Shown: piece by piece, positions 45,219 through 54,510 of the stretch | Position numbering within the stretch: the stretch's first letter is position 1 | Layout: the number at the start of each line of letters is the position of its first letter | NCBI RefSeq assembly: GCF_947500985.1 | Contig: NZ_CANMTX010000002.1 | Location: forward strand, 186,001-250,000 | DNA from: an uncultured Maribacter sp. | Lineage (GTDB): Bacteria; Bacteroidota; Bacteroidia; Flavobacteriales; Flavobacteriaceae | DNA length: 64,000 bases | Direction: 5' to 3' | Program-made: the position numbers and the translations under genes | Notes under the pieces: generated by a model | What the model was told of the DNA's origin: nothing | Seen by the model: only the letters and a program-made list of their open reading frames with translations | The model's database searches: none

Positions 45219-46643
45219 TTACTCATCCCACCAAACAGCCACATTTATACTATTACCTTCCGTGTTATTTGAAGCTTCGGTATAATTAGCATTATTTAAA
45301 GCTTCTTCTTCTGAAGGATATGGCATGCGAATCGGAATTAAATTATTGTTCAAACTAGCGGAAATTGTTTTCAATTGAGGAAAACCTGTTCTTCTATATT
45401 CAACCCAACCTTCATAACCGTTTATACTATTTGCAATCCATTTTTGGGTGATGATATTTTCTAATGGATCTCCGTTAGCCAAGGTCGCATCAATCGTTAA
45501 ATAATCGGCAGGTAAATCTACTTGCCAATATTCAAAAGCTTGTATTACTCCTGTATTATAAAGGGTTTCGGTATCAGCAGTAATCAATCCTTTTTGGGCG
45601 GCTTCCGCTAACAAGAAGTGGGTTTCCATGCTTGTTATGAAGTTGGCGTCTAAAAGTCCGGTATTCTCTCTAAAAATAGCACCTAGCAAAGAGTAATCAG
45701 CTAACGAGACTCCGGCAGAGGCATCAATTCCATTTAATAGTCCATTGTAACCGTCATCTGTACTATTTGCAAATGGTTTGTACATACGGCTAATACGTGG
45801 GTCGTTTAAACTTGTCAAAATTTCATCCATAGTTTCAGAAAGCACGTAATTATTAAAATCACCAACCCTAAGCTGTGCCAGTCTAAAACTATTTGGCTCG
45901 CCATCGGTAAAATTGAAAATGGCATTTTCGCTATTATCGTTAATGAAATTACCTTCGATTGCGATTGCCTGTAATTGTGAAGCGACATCTATTTTACCTG
46001 AAACACGCATTAGATATTTAATCTTCAACGAATTTGCAAAACGTATCCATCCTTCTAAATCGCCATTAAATAAAATATCACCTTCTAAGGCAATTGTACC
46101 TGTGTAGCTCTCAAGCGCAGCAATACCTTTATCGAGATTATCAAATATGCCACCTTCATCCATGTAAATGGATTCTTGAGAATCGTAAACCGGAGTAACG
46201 GTTTCGGTATCACCTTTGAATGCTTCAGTATAAGGAACATCTCCAAATAAATCTGTTAGTCCTGCTGCCATGTAGGCTTTCATTATTCTTGCAGGTCCTT
46301 CATAGACCGCAAAGGCAATATTTTCTTGAGATAAATTCAATATGATCTCATTGTCTCTTAGATTTTGATAGAATATAGGCCAAGGATTGCCTCCCAATTG
46401 TGGAGATTTCAAATCATGTCTATCAAATAAGTTGAAATCGAGAGCCGTACTATATTGACCTAACAGATTGCCTGCAGTAAAACCTTCATATGACATTTGT
46501 TCACCAAAATCATAGATTACTTGTCTTAACAATAGACTAGGTTGTACTGCTACAGGATCATTGGTATTCGTATTAATTTCTTCAAAATCTTTTGTGCAGC
46601 CAACGACCAGTAATAAGATTAGAATGTTATATATATGTTTCAT
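45219..46643 (-). CDS. SusD/RagB family lipoprotein
   Basis: 474 residues. A lipobox VVGC near residue 16 is followed by TKDFEEIN, the usual SusD start, also matching a surface-export signal. Family blocks are LLRQVIYDFG, YMAAGLTDLFGDVPYTEAF, LDKGIAALE and the C-terminal WVEYRRTGFPQL. It should be a cell-surface lid that captures ligand for the SusC channel encoded 9 nt upstream. The pair is not next to glycoside hydrolases, so a polysaccharide substrate is not indicated. Confidence 0.92.
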   Translation of the reverse strand: MKHIYNILILLLVVGCTKDFEEINTNTNDPVAVQPSLLLRQVIYDFGEQMSYEGFTAGNLLGQYSTALDFNLFDRHDLKSPQLGGNPWPIFYQNLRDNEIILNLSQENIAFAVYEGPARIMKAYMAAGLTDLFGDVPYTEAFKGDTETVTPVYDSQESIYMDEGGIFDNLDKGIAALESYTGTIALEGDILFNGDLEGWIRFANSLKIKYLMRVSGKIDVASQLQAIAIEGNFINDNSENAIFNFTDGEPNSFRLAQLRVGDFNNYVLSETMDEILTSLNDPRISRMYKPFANSTDDGYNGLLNGIDASAGVSLADYSLLGAIFRENTGLLDANFITSMETHFLLAEAAQKGLITADTETLYNTGVIQAFEYWQVDLPADYLTIDATLANGDPLENIITQKWIANSINGYEGWVEYRRTGFPQLKTISASLNNNLIPIRMPYPSEEEALNNANYTEASNNTEGNSINVAVWWDE

Positions 46644-46652
46644 CTTTTTTTC

Positions 46653-49600
46653 TTAAAAATTAAATCCGGCTTTGAAACCTATGCTTCTTGTGGTGGCGTA
46701 TGACATATCTTCTACGCCGCTAATAAATCCCTGTCCTTGTACCGCTAATTGCTCCGGGTCAAAATGCGGATTCTCAGTAATTGCAAATAAGTTCTTTCCG
46801 ATAAGAGATAAACTCAGCGTTGCATCTTGATTGAAAAGGCTAAGATTGTCAAACGTATAGCCAACAGATAATTGACGCAACTTTAAAAAGGAAGCGTCAT
46901 AGGTGTTGTTTTCTTCATGGTTTCTATCATAGAACTGACGATAGTAACTTTCTGCTGAAACTGCTACTGTATTTTGTGCATAAACAGGATTGTCAGTAGT
47001 GCCTGTATTTACAACGCCTTCGGGAACAATACCGCCTTCGGGTCTAAAAGCTGTTTCAGCTAATTGACCACCAACATTACCTAAAGCCCTTGTTCTAGAA
47101 ACTATGATTCCGCCTTGTCGCCAATCGAAAAGGAAACCCATATTCCAGTTTTTATAATTGAACTGGTTATTGAAACCCAACATAAAATCAGGATTGTAAT
47201 TACCCAATTTTTGAAGTTCATTATCTGGTATGTATCTGCCTTCATCCGTAAGAATAAAATCGCCATTTTCATTCTTAAGATATCCTGTTCCGTATAGATC
47301 ACCAACGCGACCGCCTTCTTCTGCCTGTAAAAATACCGTTTGGTTTTGACTGTCGTAGATTCTAGAGTATGCGAGTGTTAGTCGACCTTCGTCTTGTGGT
47401 AAACTTTCAACCGTAGATTTGTTGGTGCTAAAATTTAAGGTGCTGTTCCATTTTAAATTTTGACTTATTACTGGCGATATGCCTAAAATAATCTCCACAC
47501 CTTTAGAGCGAACTTCGCCACCATTAACTACTTGTTGCGTATAGCCAGACGAGATACCGATAGGGAGTGAAATGATTTGATCTTTGGTCAATGCGTTATA
47601 GTAAGAAACATCGAACCGAACCTGGTCGCCAAATAAACGAACATCTGCGCCTACTTCGAATGATGATGTTAATTCTGGTTGTAGATTAGCGTTTGCAATG
47701 GTATTAGAATTACTAAAGGTTGGTTGACCGTTAAATGGTGTCTGCGCCACAAAAGCGCCTGTAGTTTGATACGGATTTGTATCATTACCAACCTGTGCCC
47801 AACTTGCTCTTAATTTTGCAAATGATATCGCCTTAGGTAAATCAACTACTTCTGATAATATAAAACTGCTGGATACCGACGGGTAAAAGAATGAGGTGTT
47901 ATCTACTGAAAACGGAGTGGCTAAAGCACTAGACCAATCGTTTCTGCCTGTGACATCCAAAAAAAGGTAATCTTTGTACCCGAATTTTGCTAAACTGTAA
48001 AAACTGTTTATTCTTTTATTCGATTCAAACTCGAATACTTCAATAGGTGAAGCTGCATTCGATAATCTAAATATGCCTGGTTGTGCTAAGCTTGTGGTTT
48101 GCGCTTGTGAGGTGAATGCTTTTTGATCTAATCGATTACCGCCAAGCGAAATATCAACTTTAAAGTCATTGAATTGATTTGAATAATTTAATAGAAAATC
48201 GGTATTCACTTCTCTATAGAAAACATCATGCTCGGCATAAGCACCATTAGAGAAACGATTAGAACTATAAGCCCTTTTTAATTGGCGTAGTTCACTAGAA
48301 TAATCCATTCCTGTTCGTATAGATGCCGTTATGTGCGCTGTAATATCATAGCTGGCTGAGATGTTTCCAAAAACACGATCTCTATTGAAAGAGTTGGTGT
48401 TTTCATTAAGAATGAAATACGGATTATCGAAAAAGGTGTAGTTATATGAATACTGTTGTATGCCTTCTAAACCTGGTTGCCAGTAGTTCTTTAAATTTTC
48501 AATATTTAAAGAACGCGGACCCCAAGCTACTAAAGAATAATTTGCGTTTTCAGATCCATAACCGTTAGATGGTCTGTTGTCACTATTAGAATTAATATAA
48601 CTGATAGATGAATTAATGCGTAATTTGTCAATAGGTTGAAAATTCAAACGTGCACTTACAGTTTGCCGGTCAAGATTAACACCGGGTATAATAGATTCAC
48701 TTCGCAAATCAGTAAACGAAAGACGATAGTTGCCTTTTTCAAATTCATTTGAAATGGCGATGTTATTAATTAACGTTGTTCCGGTTTCATAGAAGTTCTT
48801 CAAGTTATCAGGATTAGATTTAAACTCCGTCGGTGTTATTGCATTGCCATTGTAAAGAGCAGTATCGCCACCGCGAACAATTGTTCCGTCTGCTAAAGTC
48901 ACGGGACTATCATATTGCGGAATAAGGTTACCAACATCTAAACGAGGTCCCCAACTATAGGTGATTAAGTCATTTGTTCCACCACCTAATCCGTCTACAA
49001 AAGCAAATTCTCCGGCATTCCCCTGTCCGTATTCATTTTGAAAATCGGGCAATTGAAAAGCTGAATCCACAAAAAAGCTCGTATTATAACTTACTCCCAA
49101 TCCTTTAGTGTTCTTGCCACTTTTAGTTTCAATAATAATAACACCATTAGATGCTCTAGTTCCATAAAGAGCCGCAGCACTTGGACCTTTTAAAACAGAT
49201 ACTTCGGCAATATCATCAGGATTCACATCCATAGCGCCATTTCCAAAATCGATTTCTTGAAATCCGGCTGCTGCTTCATTGGTAAAGTTGAAGACCGAGT
49301 TGTTATTTATAGGTACTCCATCAACAATAAATAGCGGATTGTTATTAGAGAAAGAAGCTTCACCACGAATGGTAATTTTTGATGAAGATCCAACACCAGT
49401 AGCACCTTGGTTAATAGTTACACCTGCCAGTTTACCAGAGAGGTTGTCTAGAAAGTTCACTGATTTCACCTCGGTAACTCCTTTGGCGTCTAAACTTTGA
49501 ACTACATAACCTAATTCTTTGGTTTCTCGTTTCAACCCTAATGCGGTTAATACGACTTCGTCTAAAACTTCAGAAGAATCTGCCAAGGTGATATTTATAG

Positions 49601-49856
49601 TTCGTCGATTGTTTATATTAATTATTTGAGTTTCATATCCTAAAACGGAATATTCAATAGCGCCTGAAAGATTAGGTACATTAATAGTGTATATACCATC
49701 TTCATTAGTGGTTGATCCGTTTACCGTACCAGACAATACAATGTTTACGTACGGTATGGTATTGCCATCGGTATCGGTCACAATACCTGAAATTGTTTCT
49801 TGAGCATTGACCATGTTCATTATAAACAATGTCAACACTAGTACTAAGTGTCTCAT
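46653..49856 (-). CDS. SusC/RagA family TonB-dependent outer-membrane receptor
   Basis: 1067 residues from the ATG at 49856, which gives a normal signal peptide (HLVLVLTLFIMNMVNAQ); a TTG at 49889 would extend it. A carboxypeptidase-regulatory-like domain at about 20-95 precedes the plug (VVLTALGLKRETKELGY, then RGEASFSNNNPLFIVDGVPI) and a large beta barrel ending in FKAGFNF. It should import a ligand with energy from TonB. It lies between the DUF2064-type gene and SusD in the same direction. Confidence 0.93.
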   Translation of the reverse strand: MRHLVLVLTLFIMNMVNAQETISGIVTDTDGNTIPYVNIVLSGTVNGSTTNEDGIYTINVPNLSGAIEYSVLGYETQIININNRRTINITLADSSEVLDEVVLTALGLKRETKELGYVVQSLDAKGVTEVKSVNFLDNLSGKLAGVTINQGATGVGSSSKITIRGEASFSNNNPLFIVDGVPINNNSVFNFTNEAAAGFQEIDFGNGAMDVNPDDIAEVSVLKGPSAAALYGTRASNGVIIIETKSGKNTKGLGVSYNTSFFVDSAFQLPDFQNEYGQGNAGEFAFVDGLGGGTNDLITYSWGPRLDVGNLIPQYDSPVTLADGTIVRGGDTALYNGNAITPTEFKSNPDNLKNFYETGTTLINNIAISNEFEKGNYRLSFTDLRSESIIPGVNLDRQTVSARLNFQPIDKLRINSSISYINSNSDNRPSNGYGSENANYSLVAWGPRSLNIENLKNYWQPGLEGIQQYSYNYTFFDNPYFILNENTNSFNRDRVFGNISASYDITAHITASIRTGMDYSSELRQLKRAYSSNRFSNGAYAEHDVFYREVNTDFLLNYSNQFNDFKVDISLGGNRLDQKAFTSQAQTTSLAQPGIFRLSNAASPIEVFEFESNKRINSFYSLAKFGYKDYLFLDVTGRNDWSSALATPFSVDNTSFFYPSVSSSFILSEVVDLPKAISFAKLRASWAQVGNDTNPYQTTGAFVAQTPFNGQPTFSNSNTIANANLQPELTSSFEVGADVRLFGDQVRFDVSYYNALTKDQIISLPIGISSGYTQQVVNGGEVRSKGVEIILGISPVISQNLKWNSTLNFSTNKSTVESLPQDEGRLTLAYSRIYDSQNQTVFLQAEEGGRVGDLYGTGYLKNENGDFILTDEGRYIPDNELQKLGNYNPDFMLGFNNQFNYKNWNMGFLFDWRQGGIIVSRTRALGNVGGQLAETAFRPEGGIVPEGVVNTGTTDNPVYAQNTVAVSAESYYRQFYDRNHEENNTYDASFLKLRQLSVGYTFDNLSLFNQDATLSLSLIGKNLFAITENPHFDPEQLAVQGQGFISGVEDMSYATTRSIGFKAGFNF

Positions 49857-49908
49857 AAAAAGCTTTAAACTGAAGTTGTATTTACCCAACTATTGAGCAA
49901 AGAGGGAA

Positions 49909-50598
49909 TTAGATAAATGAAACTTCAGGCGAACCCTTATTGTACATGAATCTGTCGAGAAACAGACGTAAGAAGTTTTGATTAGTGTAGTATAGACTTC
50001 TTTTTACTTTTAATAATCCTATAATCAACAACAATAATGCTGGAGAAAGATTTTTAGAGAACGATAATAAAGAGTGCAAATCTTTTTCGTTGTCTAAATC
50101 TCGTAAAACAGGAAGCTTAATTAATTCGGAGGACTCTTCATGTAACCACAGCGATATTTCATGATACAGACTATAACGCTGCCAAGACAAGTTTTGAAAT
50201 GCTGCAATATCAAAATTAGATTTTTGTATACCTAGCAAATAAAATCCGCCATCGATTGATGGTCCTATTACGGTTTTGCCTAGCGCTAATTGTTTTGCTG
50301 TATGTTGAAGATGATGTATTTTTAAATGTGGAGTATCATTACCAATGGTTATGATATTAGAAAAACCTCTTTCAAAAACGTTGGCAATTGCATTGGTAAA
50401 ACGTTCACCAAAAGTTACGCCAACTTGATTATTATCTGAAAAATGAAAAACAGGTAAACCTGTTTTTTTAGCCTTCTTAAGTGTAGTTTGAGTTAGAGTA
50501 TCAAATAACTGTTCACCTTTAGGTATGTACTTATTTGCCAAATCTTGTTTGGCAGAATTGGCAAATACTAAAATTGCAGTAGTACCCTGTGAATTCAA
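49909..50598 (-). CDS. DUF2064/TIGR04282-like arsenosugar-cluster glycosyltransferase
   Basis: 229 residues from a TTG start; no other Met occurs early enough. The nucleotidyl/glycosyl transferase core is visible as TIGNDTPHL (family G-x-D-x-P) and GPSIDGGFYLLGI, with RDLDNEKDL near residue 170. The usual N-terminal G-K-x-K-T-R-L loop is replaced by ANSAKQDLANKYIP, so donor binding may differ or be lost. About 40 extra residues follow the core, including a hydrophobic stretch (SPALLLLIIGLLKV). It is the first gene of the minus-strand cluster, about 120 nt from a TetR-like operator. Confidence 0.75.
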   Translation of the reverse strand: MNSQGTTAILVFANSAKQDLANKYIPKGEQLFDTLTQTTLKKAKKTGLPVFHFSDNNQVGVTFGERFTNAIANVFERGFSNIITIGNDTPHLKIHHLQHTAKQLALGKTVIGPSIDGGFYLLGIQKSNFDIAAFQNLSWQRYSLYHEISLWLHEESSELIKLPVLRDLDNEKDLHSLLSFSKNLSPALLLLIIGLLKVKRSLYYTNQNFLRLFLDRFMYNKGSPEVSFI

Positions 50599-50719
50599 TT
50601 AAATTTTCTTTCTCGTTGTTAAACTTACGTAAAAATAAAGCAAAGGTTTTCTAAGTATATATAATTTATATGATTAAAATATAAGAAATATCTTACTTTA
50701 AGTCAAAATGTCAGTTTTA

Positions 50720-50731
50720 GACCATGTGGTC
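50720..50731. promoter_or_regulatory. second copy of the TetR operator palindrome
   Basis: GACCATGTGGTC is identical to the site in front of tetR, and TCGG also follows the palindrome here. It lies 122 nt before the start of the minus-strand cluster and 242 nt before degP, so either direction could be controlled. Confidence 0.6.
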
Positions 50732-50744
50732 GGTTTTAAATAAC

Positions 50745-50858
50745 TGGTTTGACCAATTACCTAATACAATCATCTGTAAAGTTGATCTTTAATAAGATAA
50801 ACAGCACCTTTATGAACTTTAATCCACGCTAGTTTTAAGGTTACAGACTGGTTAGTCT
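50745..50858. promoter_or_regulatory. two further GACC/AGTC dyads in the degP-cluster intergenic region
   Basis: TGGTTTGACCA (50745-50755) and AGACTGGTTAGTCT (50845-50858) are short inverted repeats related to TetR half-sites. Similar half-sites (TTGGTCAAA near 39011, AGACTAAC near 39044) follow the first operator in the same order, but they are imperfect. The rest of the 374 nt gap holds no gene. Confidence 0.4.
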
Positions 50859-50919
50859 AAAAAAATCCTTAAAATTTCAGTAAGTTTTAATTTTTTTTTA
50901 GCATTGACAGGCATGGGCA

Positions 50920-50934
50920 TGGCATAGCTATTGA
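50920..50934 (+). promoter_or_regulatory. sigma-54-like promoter candidate of degP
   Basis: TGGCAT-AGCTA-TTGA fits the sigma-54 pattern TGGCAC-N5-TTGC in spacing and at the -24 GG, but the -12 pair is GA instead of GC. It is preceded by tandem GGCATG units. The degP ATG is 38 nt downstream. Confidence 0.4.
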
Positions 50935-50972
50935 CACTAGGGAGTTAGAAGAATTTTAAAAATAAATTATAT

Positions 50973-52487
50973 ATGAAATCAGATACAAATACCAGAAGCG
51001 CTTGGAAGGTTTACTTCTTCTCAGCGATTATTGCGCTTGCAGTGAGTTATGGCGTACTACATTTTAACAAACAAGAGGTAAAAGAATCTACCGGAGTAAC
51101 TGTCGTGGAATCTGTGCCAGGTGCACAGGCTTTATATACGAGAGATAACGAAGGAAATATTAAGCCTTTAGATTTTACAGAAACTTCTAAAAAAGTCTTA
51201 GATGCCGTAGTGCATATTAAATCTACCCAAACAGGTTCATCAAACCAAAATCAAGCAGCGCGCGACTTGCCAGACCCTTTTAAAGAGTTTTTTGGTGATA
51301 TGTTTAAAGGGCAATCTCCAGAAGGTACACGTTCGCAACCTAGAGTTGGCACGGGATCTGGCGTTATCATAAATGACAAAGGGTATATCGTTACCAATAA
51401 CCATGTTATCGATAATGCCGATGAGGTTGAGGTAACCCTATATAATAACCAATCGTATAAAGCCACTGTTATTGGTACAGACCCAACTACAGATTTGGCA
51501 CTTTTACAGATAAAAGCTGATAATTTAAAAACGATGTCATTGGTTAATTCTGATGATGTAGAAGTAGGTGAGTGGGTATTGGCAGTTGGTAATCCGCTTG
51601 GATTAAATTCTACGGTAACCGCCGGTATTGTTAGTGCAAAGGCAAGAAGCATTCATATTAATACAGATAAGTTTGCGGTAGAAAGCTTTATACAGACAGA
51701 TGCTGCTATCAACCCAGGTAATAGTGGTGGTGCTTTAGTAAATTTAGATGGTAACCTTGTGGGTATTAACACTGCCATAGCAAGTACAACAGGTACATAT
51801 ACAGGATACGGATTTGCGGTGCCTAGCAACATCGTTACCAAAGTAGTCGAAGATTTATTGAAATTCGGTAACGTACAGCGTGGTATGTTAGGGGTTTCTA
51901 TCAGAACTATGGACAGTAACTTAGCGAAAGAGAAAAATGTTGACTTTACCAAAGGGGTATGGGTAGAACAAGTTGGTGAAGATAGTGGCGCAGATTTGGC
52001 AGGTATGGAATCAGGTGATATTATCGTTAGCGTAAATGGTAAAGAAACAGGAACTTCACCAAGGCTTCAAGAAATTATTGCTGGTAAAAGACCTGGCGAT
52101 AAGGTTACCATTGTTGTAAATAGAAATGGTAAAGAAAAAGAATTGGAAGTAGAGTTACAAAATTCTCAGGGTGGTACCGATATTATCAAAAAAGAAGAGA
52201 AAGAAGTTTTTAATCTGCTCGGAGCTGATTTTGAGAATGTAGATAAAGAAATCGCAAAGAAATTTGGTTTAGATGGTGGAGTGCAGGTAACCAAATTGTA
52301 TTCTGGTAAGATTAAGAAAGAAACTCAAATGAGAGAAGGGTTTATTATTACACATATTGATGGTAAACGTGTAAACGATGTTGATGACGTTGCTGCTATT
52401 TTAGAGAATAAAAAAGGTGGAGTAATGTTAGAAGGGGTTTATGAAGATGGCACTAAAAATTATTATGCCTTCGGATTGGATTCATAG
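50973..52487 (+). CDS. degP: Do-family serine protease (DegP/HtrA)
   Basis: 504 residues. An uncleaved or cleavable N-terminal helix (YFFSAIIALAVSYGVL) leads to the trypsin-like domain with the full triad: H144 in TNNHVIDN, D174 in TTDLALL and S251 in PGNSGGAL. Two PDZ domains follow at about 295-390 and 410-500. It should refold or degrade damaged envelope proteins in the periplasm. A sigma-54-like promoter and a TetR-like operator lie upstream, and a strong terminator lies 21 nt after the stop. Confidence 0.95.
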   Translation: MKSDTNTRSAWKVYFFSAIIALAVSYGVLHFNKQEVKESTGVTVVESVPGAQALYTRDNEGNIKPLDFTETSKKVLDAVVHIKSTQTGSSNQNQAARDLPDPFKEFFGDMFKGQSPEGTRSQPRVGTGSGVIINDKGYIVTNNHVIDNADEVEVTLYNNQSYKATVIGTDPTTDLALLQIKADNLKTMSLVNSDDVEVGEWVLAVGNPLGLNSTVTAGIVSAKARSIHINTDKFAVESFIQTDAAINPGNSGGALVNLDGNLVGINTAIASTTGTYTGYGFAVPSNIVTKVVEDLLKFGNVQRGMLGVSIRTMDSNLAKEKNVDFTKGVWVEQVGEDSGADLAGMESGDIIVSVNGKETGTSPRLQEIIAGKRPGDKVTIVVNRNGKEKELEVELQNSQGGTDIIKKEEKEVFNLLGADFENVDKEIAKKFGLDGGVQVTKLYSGKIKKETQMREGFIITHIDGKRVNDVDDVAAILENKKGGVMLEGVYEDGTKNYYAFGLDS

Positions 52488-52508
52488 TCCGCTTTAATGA
52501 CTAATTTT

Positions 52509-52547
52509 ATGCCGAGTGGATAATAGTATCCGTTCGGCATTTTTTTT
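52509..52547 (+). terminator. intrinsic terminator of degP
   Basis: A 14 bp stem (52509-52522 with 52527-52540, two G-U pairs) with loop ATAG, followed by seven Ts at 52541-52547. Confidence 0.94.
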
Positions 52548-52564
52548 GAATTAATTCTAGATAG

Positions 52565-53338
52565 ATGCAAATAGGTTCTAAGTCCGTAGGTTTGGTGCTT
52601 TCTGGTGGGGGCATTCGAGGTATGGCACACATAGGAGTAATTAAAGCAATGCAAGAGTTTGGTCTAGAAGCCAGCGTTGTTTCTGGAAGCAGTATTGGTG
52701 CTTTAGTTGGTGCGTTGTATGCAGCCGATAAACCAGTTATTGATATGCTCCGTTTTTTTAAGGAGACTCCGCTTTTTAAATACAATTATTTCGCGGTCGC
52801 AAAACCGGGTTTATTGAATAGCGAGAGTTATATATCTTCTTTCAAACAGTATTTTCCAGATGATAGTTTTGAGGCTTTGAATAGAGAGCTTCACGTCGTA
52901 GCCACCAATTTACAAAGGGGAGAAGAACTCTTTATAAATGATGGAGAATTAATAAAACCATTACTGGCTTCTGCCGCATTACCACCTGTTTTTAGTCCGG
53001 TAGAGTATAAAGGTGAATTATATGCCGATGGCGGAATAATGAATAATTTTCCTTCAGAGCCGGTTTTATCTAAAGTAGAATATGTAATTGGCAGTAATGT
53101 ATCAGTAGTTTCTAAATTAGAGAAAAAGCATTTGAACAATTCGTTTCAATTGACAGGCAGAGTAACGGGGTTGATGATTTATGCTATTAACCGACAAAAG
53201 ATTAATAATTGCCATCTTATCCTCGAATCGCAAGAATTGGAACATATCGGTTTACTTGATCGAAGAGGTATCGAAAAGGCCTATGCAATTGGGTATGAGA
53301 CTGCGGTGAGAAAATTTGAAACTATGTTTCCAGAATAG
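52565..53338 (+). CDS. patatin-like phospholipase
   Basis: 257 residues. The oxyanion motif LSGGGIRGMAH is at about 12-22, the nucleophile elbow GSSIG has Ser43, and the dyad Asp155 is in YADGGIMNN. No signal peptide or barrel is present, so it is a cytoplasmic or peripheral RssA/YlbK-like lipid acyl hydrolase. It starts just after the degP terminator. The TAnnTTTG-type promoter was not found; it could be served by readthrough. Confidence 0.9.
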   Translation: MQIGSKSVGLVLSGGGIRGMAHIGVIKAMQEFGLEASVVSGSSIGALVGALYAADKPVIDMLRFFKETPLFKYNYFAVAKPGLLNSESYISSFKQYFPDDSFEALNRELHVVATNLQRGEELFINDGELIKPLLASAALPPVFSPVEYKGELYADGGIMNNFPSEPVLSKVEYVIGSNVSVVSKLEKKHLNNSFQLTGRVTGLMIYAINRQKINNCHLILESQELEHIGLLDRRGIEKAYAIGYETAVRKFETMFPE

Positions 53339-53355
53339 TTATTAGATAAAAAAAA

Positions 53356-53433
53356 CGTCATTGCGATGTACGAAACAATCTCACAGATAGTAACAACTAT
53401 TCAACTGATTGCTCCACAGCGTTCGCAATGACG
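53356..53433. repeat. REP-like palindromic element
   Basis: The ends CGTCATTGCGA (53356-53366) and TCGCAATGACG (53423-53433) are exact inverted repeats. An inner CAATC/GATTG pair continues the stem. The CGTCATTGCGA end is a common form of dispersed bacterial palindromes. It sits between convergent stop codons. Confidence 0.8.
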
Positions 53434-53460
53434 ATTTTATAAAGTTTATTTAGTACTTAA

Positions 53461-54510
53461 CTAAACATCATCATAGTCTACCTTAATAGTCGGTGTAGTA
53501 GGGTGTGCTTGACAGGTAAGAATAAAACCGTCTGCTATTTCTTTATCGGTCAGGATCTGGTTCATAACCATTTCTGCTTTTCCTTCCGTTACCTTAGCAA
53601 TACAACTACTACATACTCCGCCTTGACATGAGTATGGGGCATCTATATTTTCCTTTAAAACAGCATCTAGTATTACTGTTTTCTTATCCATTGTAAACTG
53701 AAATTCCTCATCATCAACAAGAACGGTTATAGAAGTTTGACCATCTGCTTGTACAGGTAATTCTTCTTTTATTTCAGTAGGAGTAAAAAGCTCAAAATGG
53801 ATTTTATCTTTTTCAACTTCATTCTCTACCAAAGTATCTTGTACCAAACGGATCATCTCTTCTGGTCCACATAAATAGTAGCCATCAAAATCAACATCCT
53901 TATGCTTATTTAATAATGCATAGTTTACGGTTGAGGTATCTATTCTACCAAATAAAGCCTTGTCTTCACGAGTCTGACTGTTAGTAAAGTACACAAAAAA
54001 TCTATTGGCATATTCTAGTTCTAGTTTTACCAAATCAGTATAGAACATGGTCTCTTCATAAGATTTGTTACCGTATACCAACACGAATTTGTTCTTTGAG
54101 TTACTATCTAAAACAGACTTTACAATACTCATAATAGGGGTAATACCACTACCTGCTGCAAAAGCAGCAATGTTCTGAACGTCTTTGGTTGTATTGAATA
54201 CGAAACGACCTTCTGGTTCCATTACCTCTAATGTATCGCCGACCTTTAATTCTGAGTTGGCGTAATTTGAGAATCCGCCATTATCTACCTTTTTTATACC
54301 AATGGTGATACCATCTTTTTCTGTAGATGAACTAATAGAATATGCTCTTCTAAGTTCTTTACCTTTAATTTCTTTTTTTATGGTGATATACTGACCTGCC
54401 GTAAAGGCGAAAGTCTGTGCCAATTCTTTCGGAATTGAAAATGTAACGGCAACAGAAGTTGGCGTTAATTTCTTAATGTGTTTTACCGTTAGTGGGTGAA
54501 AATGCGACAT
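53461..54510 (-). CDS. PaaE-type ferredoxin-NADP reductase with C-terminal 2Fe-2S domain
   Basis: 349 residues. An FAD domain (RRAYSISSS) is followed by an NAD(P) domain (AAGSGITPIMS, YLCGPEEMI) and a plant-type 2Fe-2S domain with YSCQGGVCSSCIAKV and ILTCQAHP giving four cluster Cys. This order is that of PaaE and related oxygenase reductases. There are no paaABCD genes nearby, so it may serve another oxygenase or desaturase. It is convergent with the patatin gene across the REP-like element. Confidence 0.9.
   Translation of the reverse strand: MSHFHPLTVKHIKKLTPTSVAVTFSIPKELAQTFAFTAGQYITIKKEIKGKELRRAYSISSSTEKDGITIGIKKVDNGGFSNYANSELKVGDTLEVMEPEGRFVFNTTKDVQNIAAFAAGSGITPIMSIVKSVLDSNSKNKFVLVYGNKSYEETMFYTDLVKLELEYANRFFVYFTNSQTREDKALFGRIDTSTVNYALLNKHKDVDFDGYYLCGPEEMIRLVQDTLVENEVEKDKIHFELFTPTEIKEELPVQADGQTSITVLVDDEEFQFTMDKKTVILDAVLKENIDAPYSCQGGVCSSCIAKVTEGKAEMVMNQILTDKEIADGFILTCQAHPTTPTIKVDYDDV

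Noticed and set aside
51251-51652. Minus-strand ORF of 133 codons inside degP
   Set aside because: It overlaps the catalytic domain of degP; its composition reflects the opposite strand of that domain.
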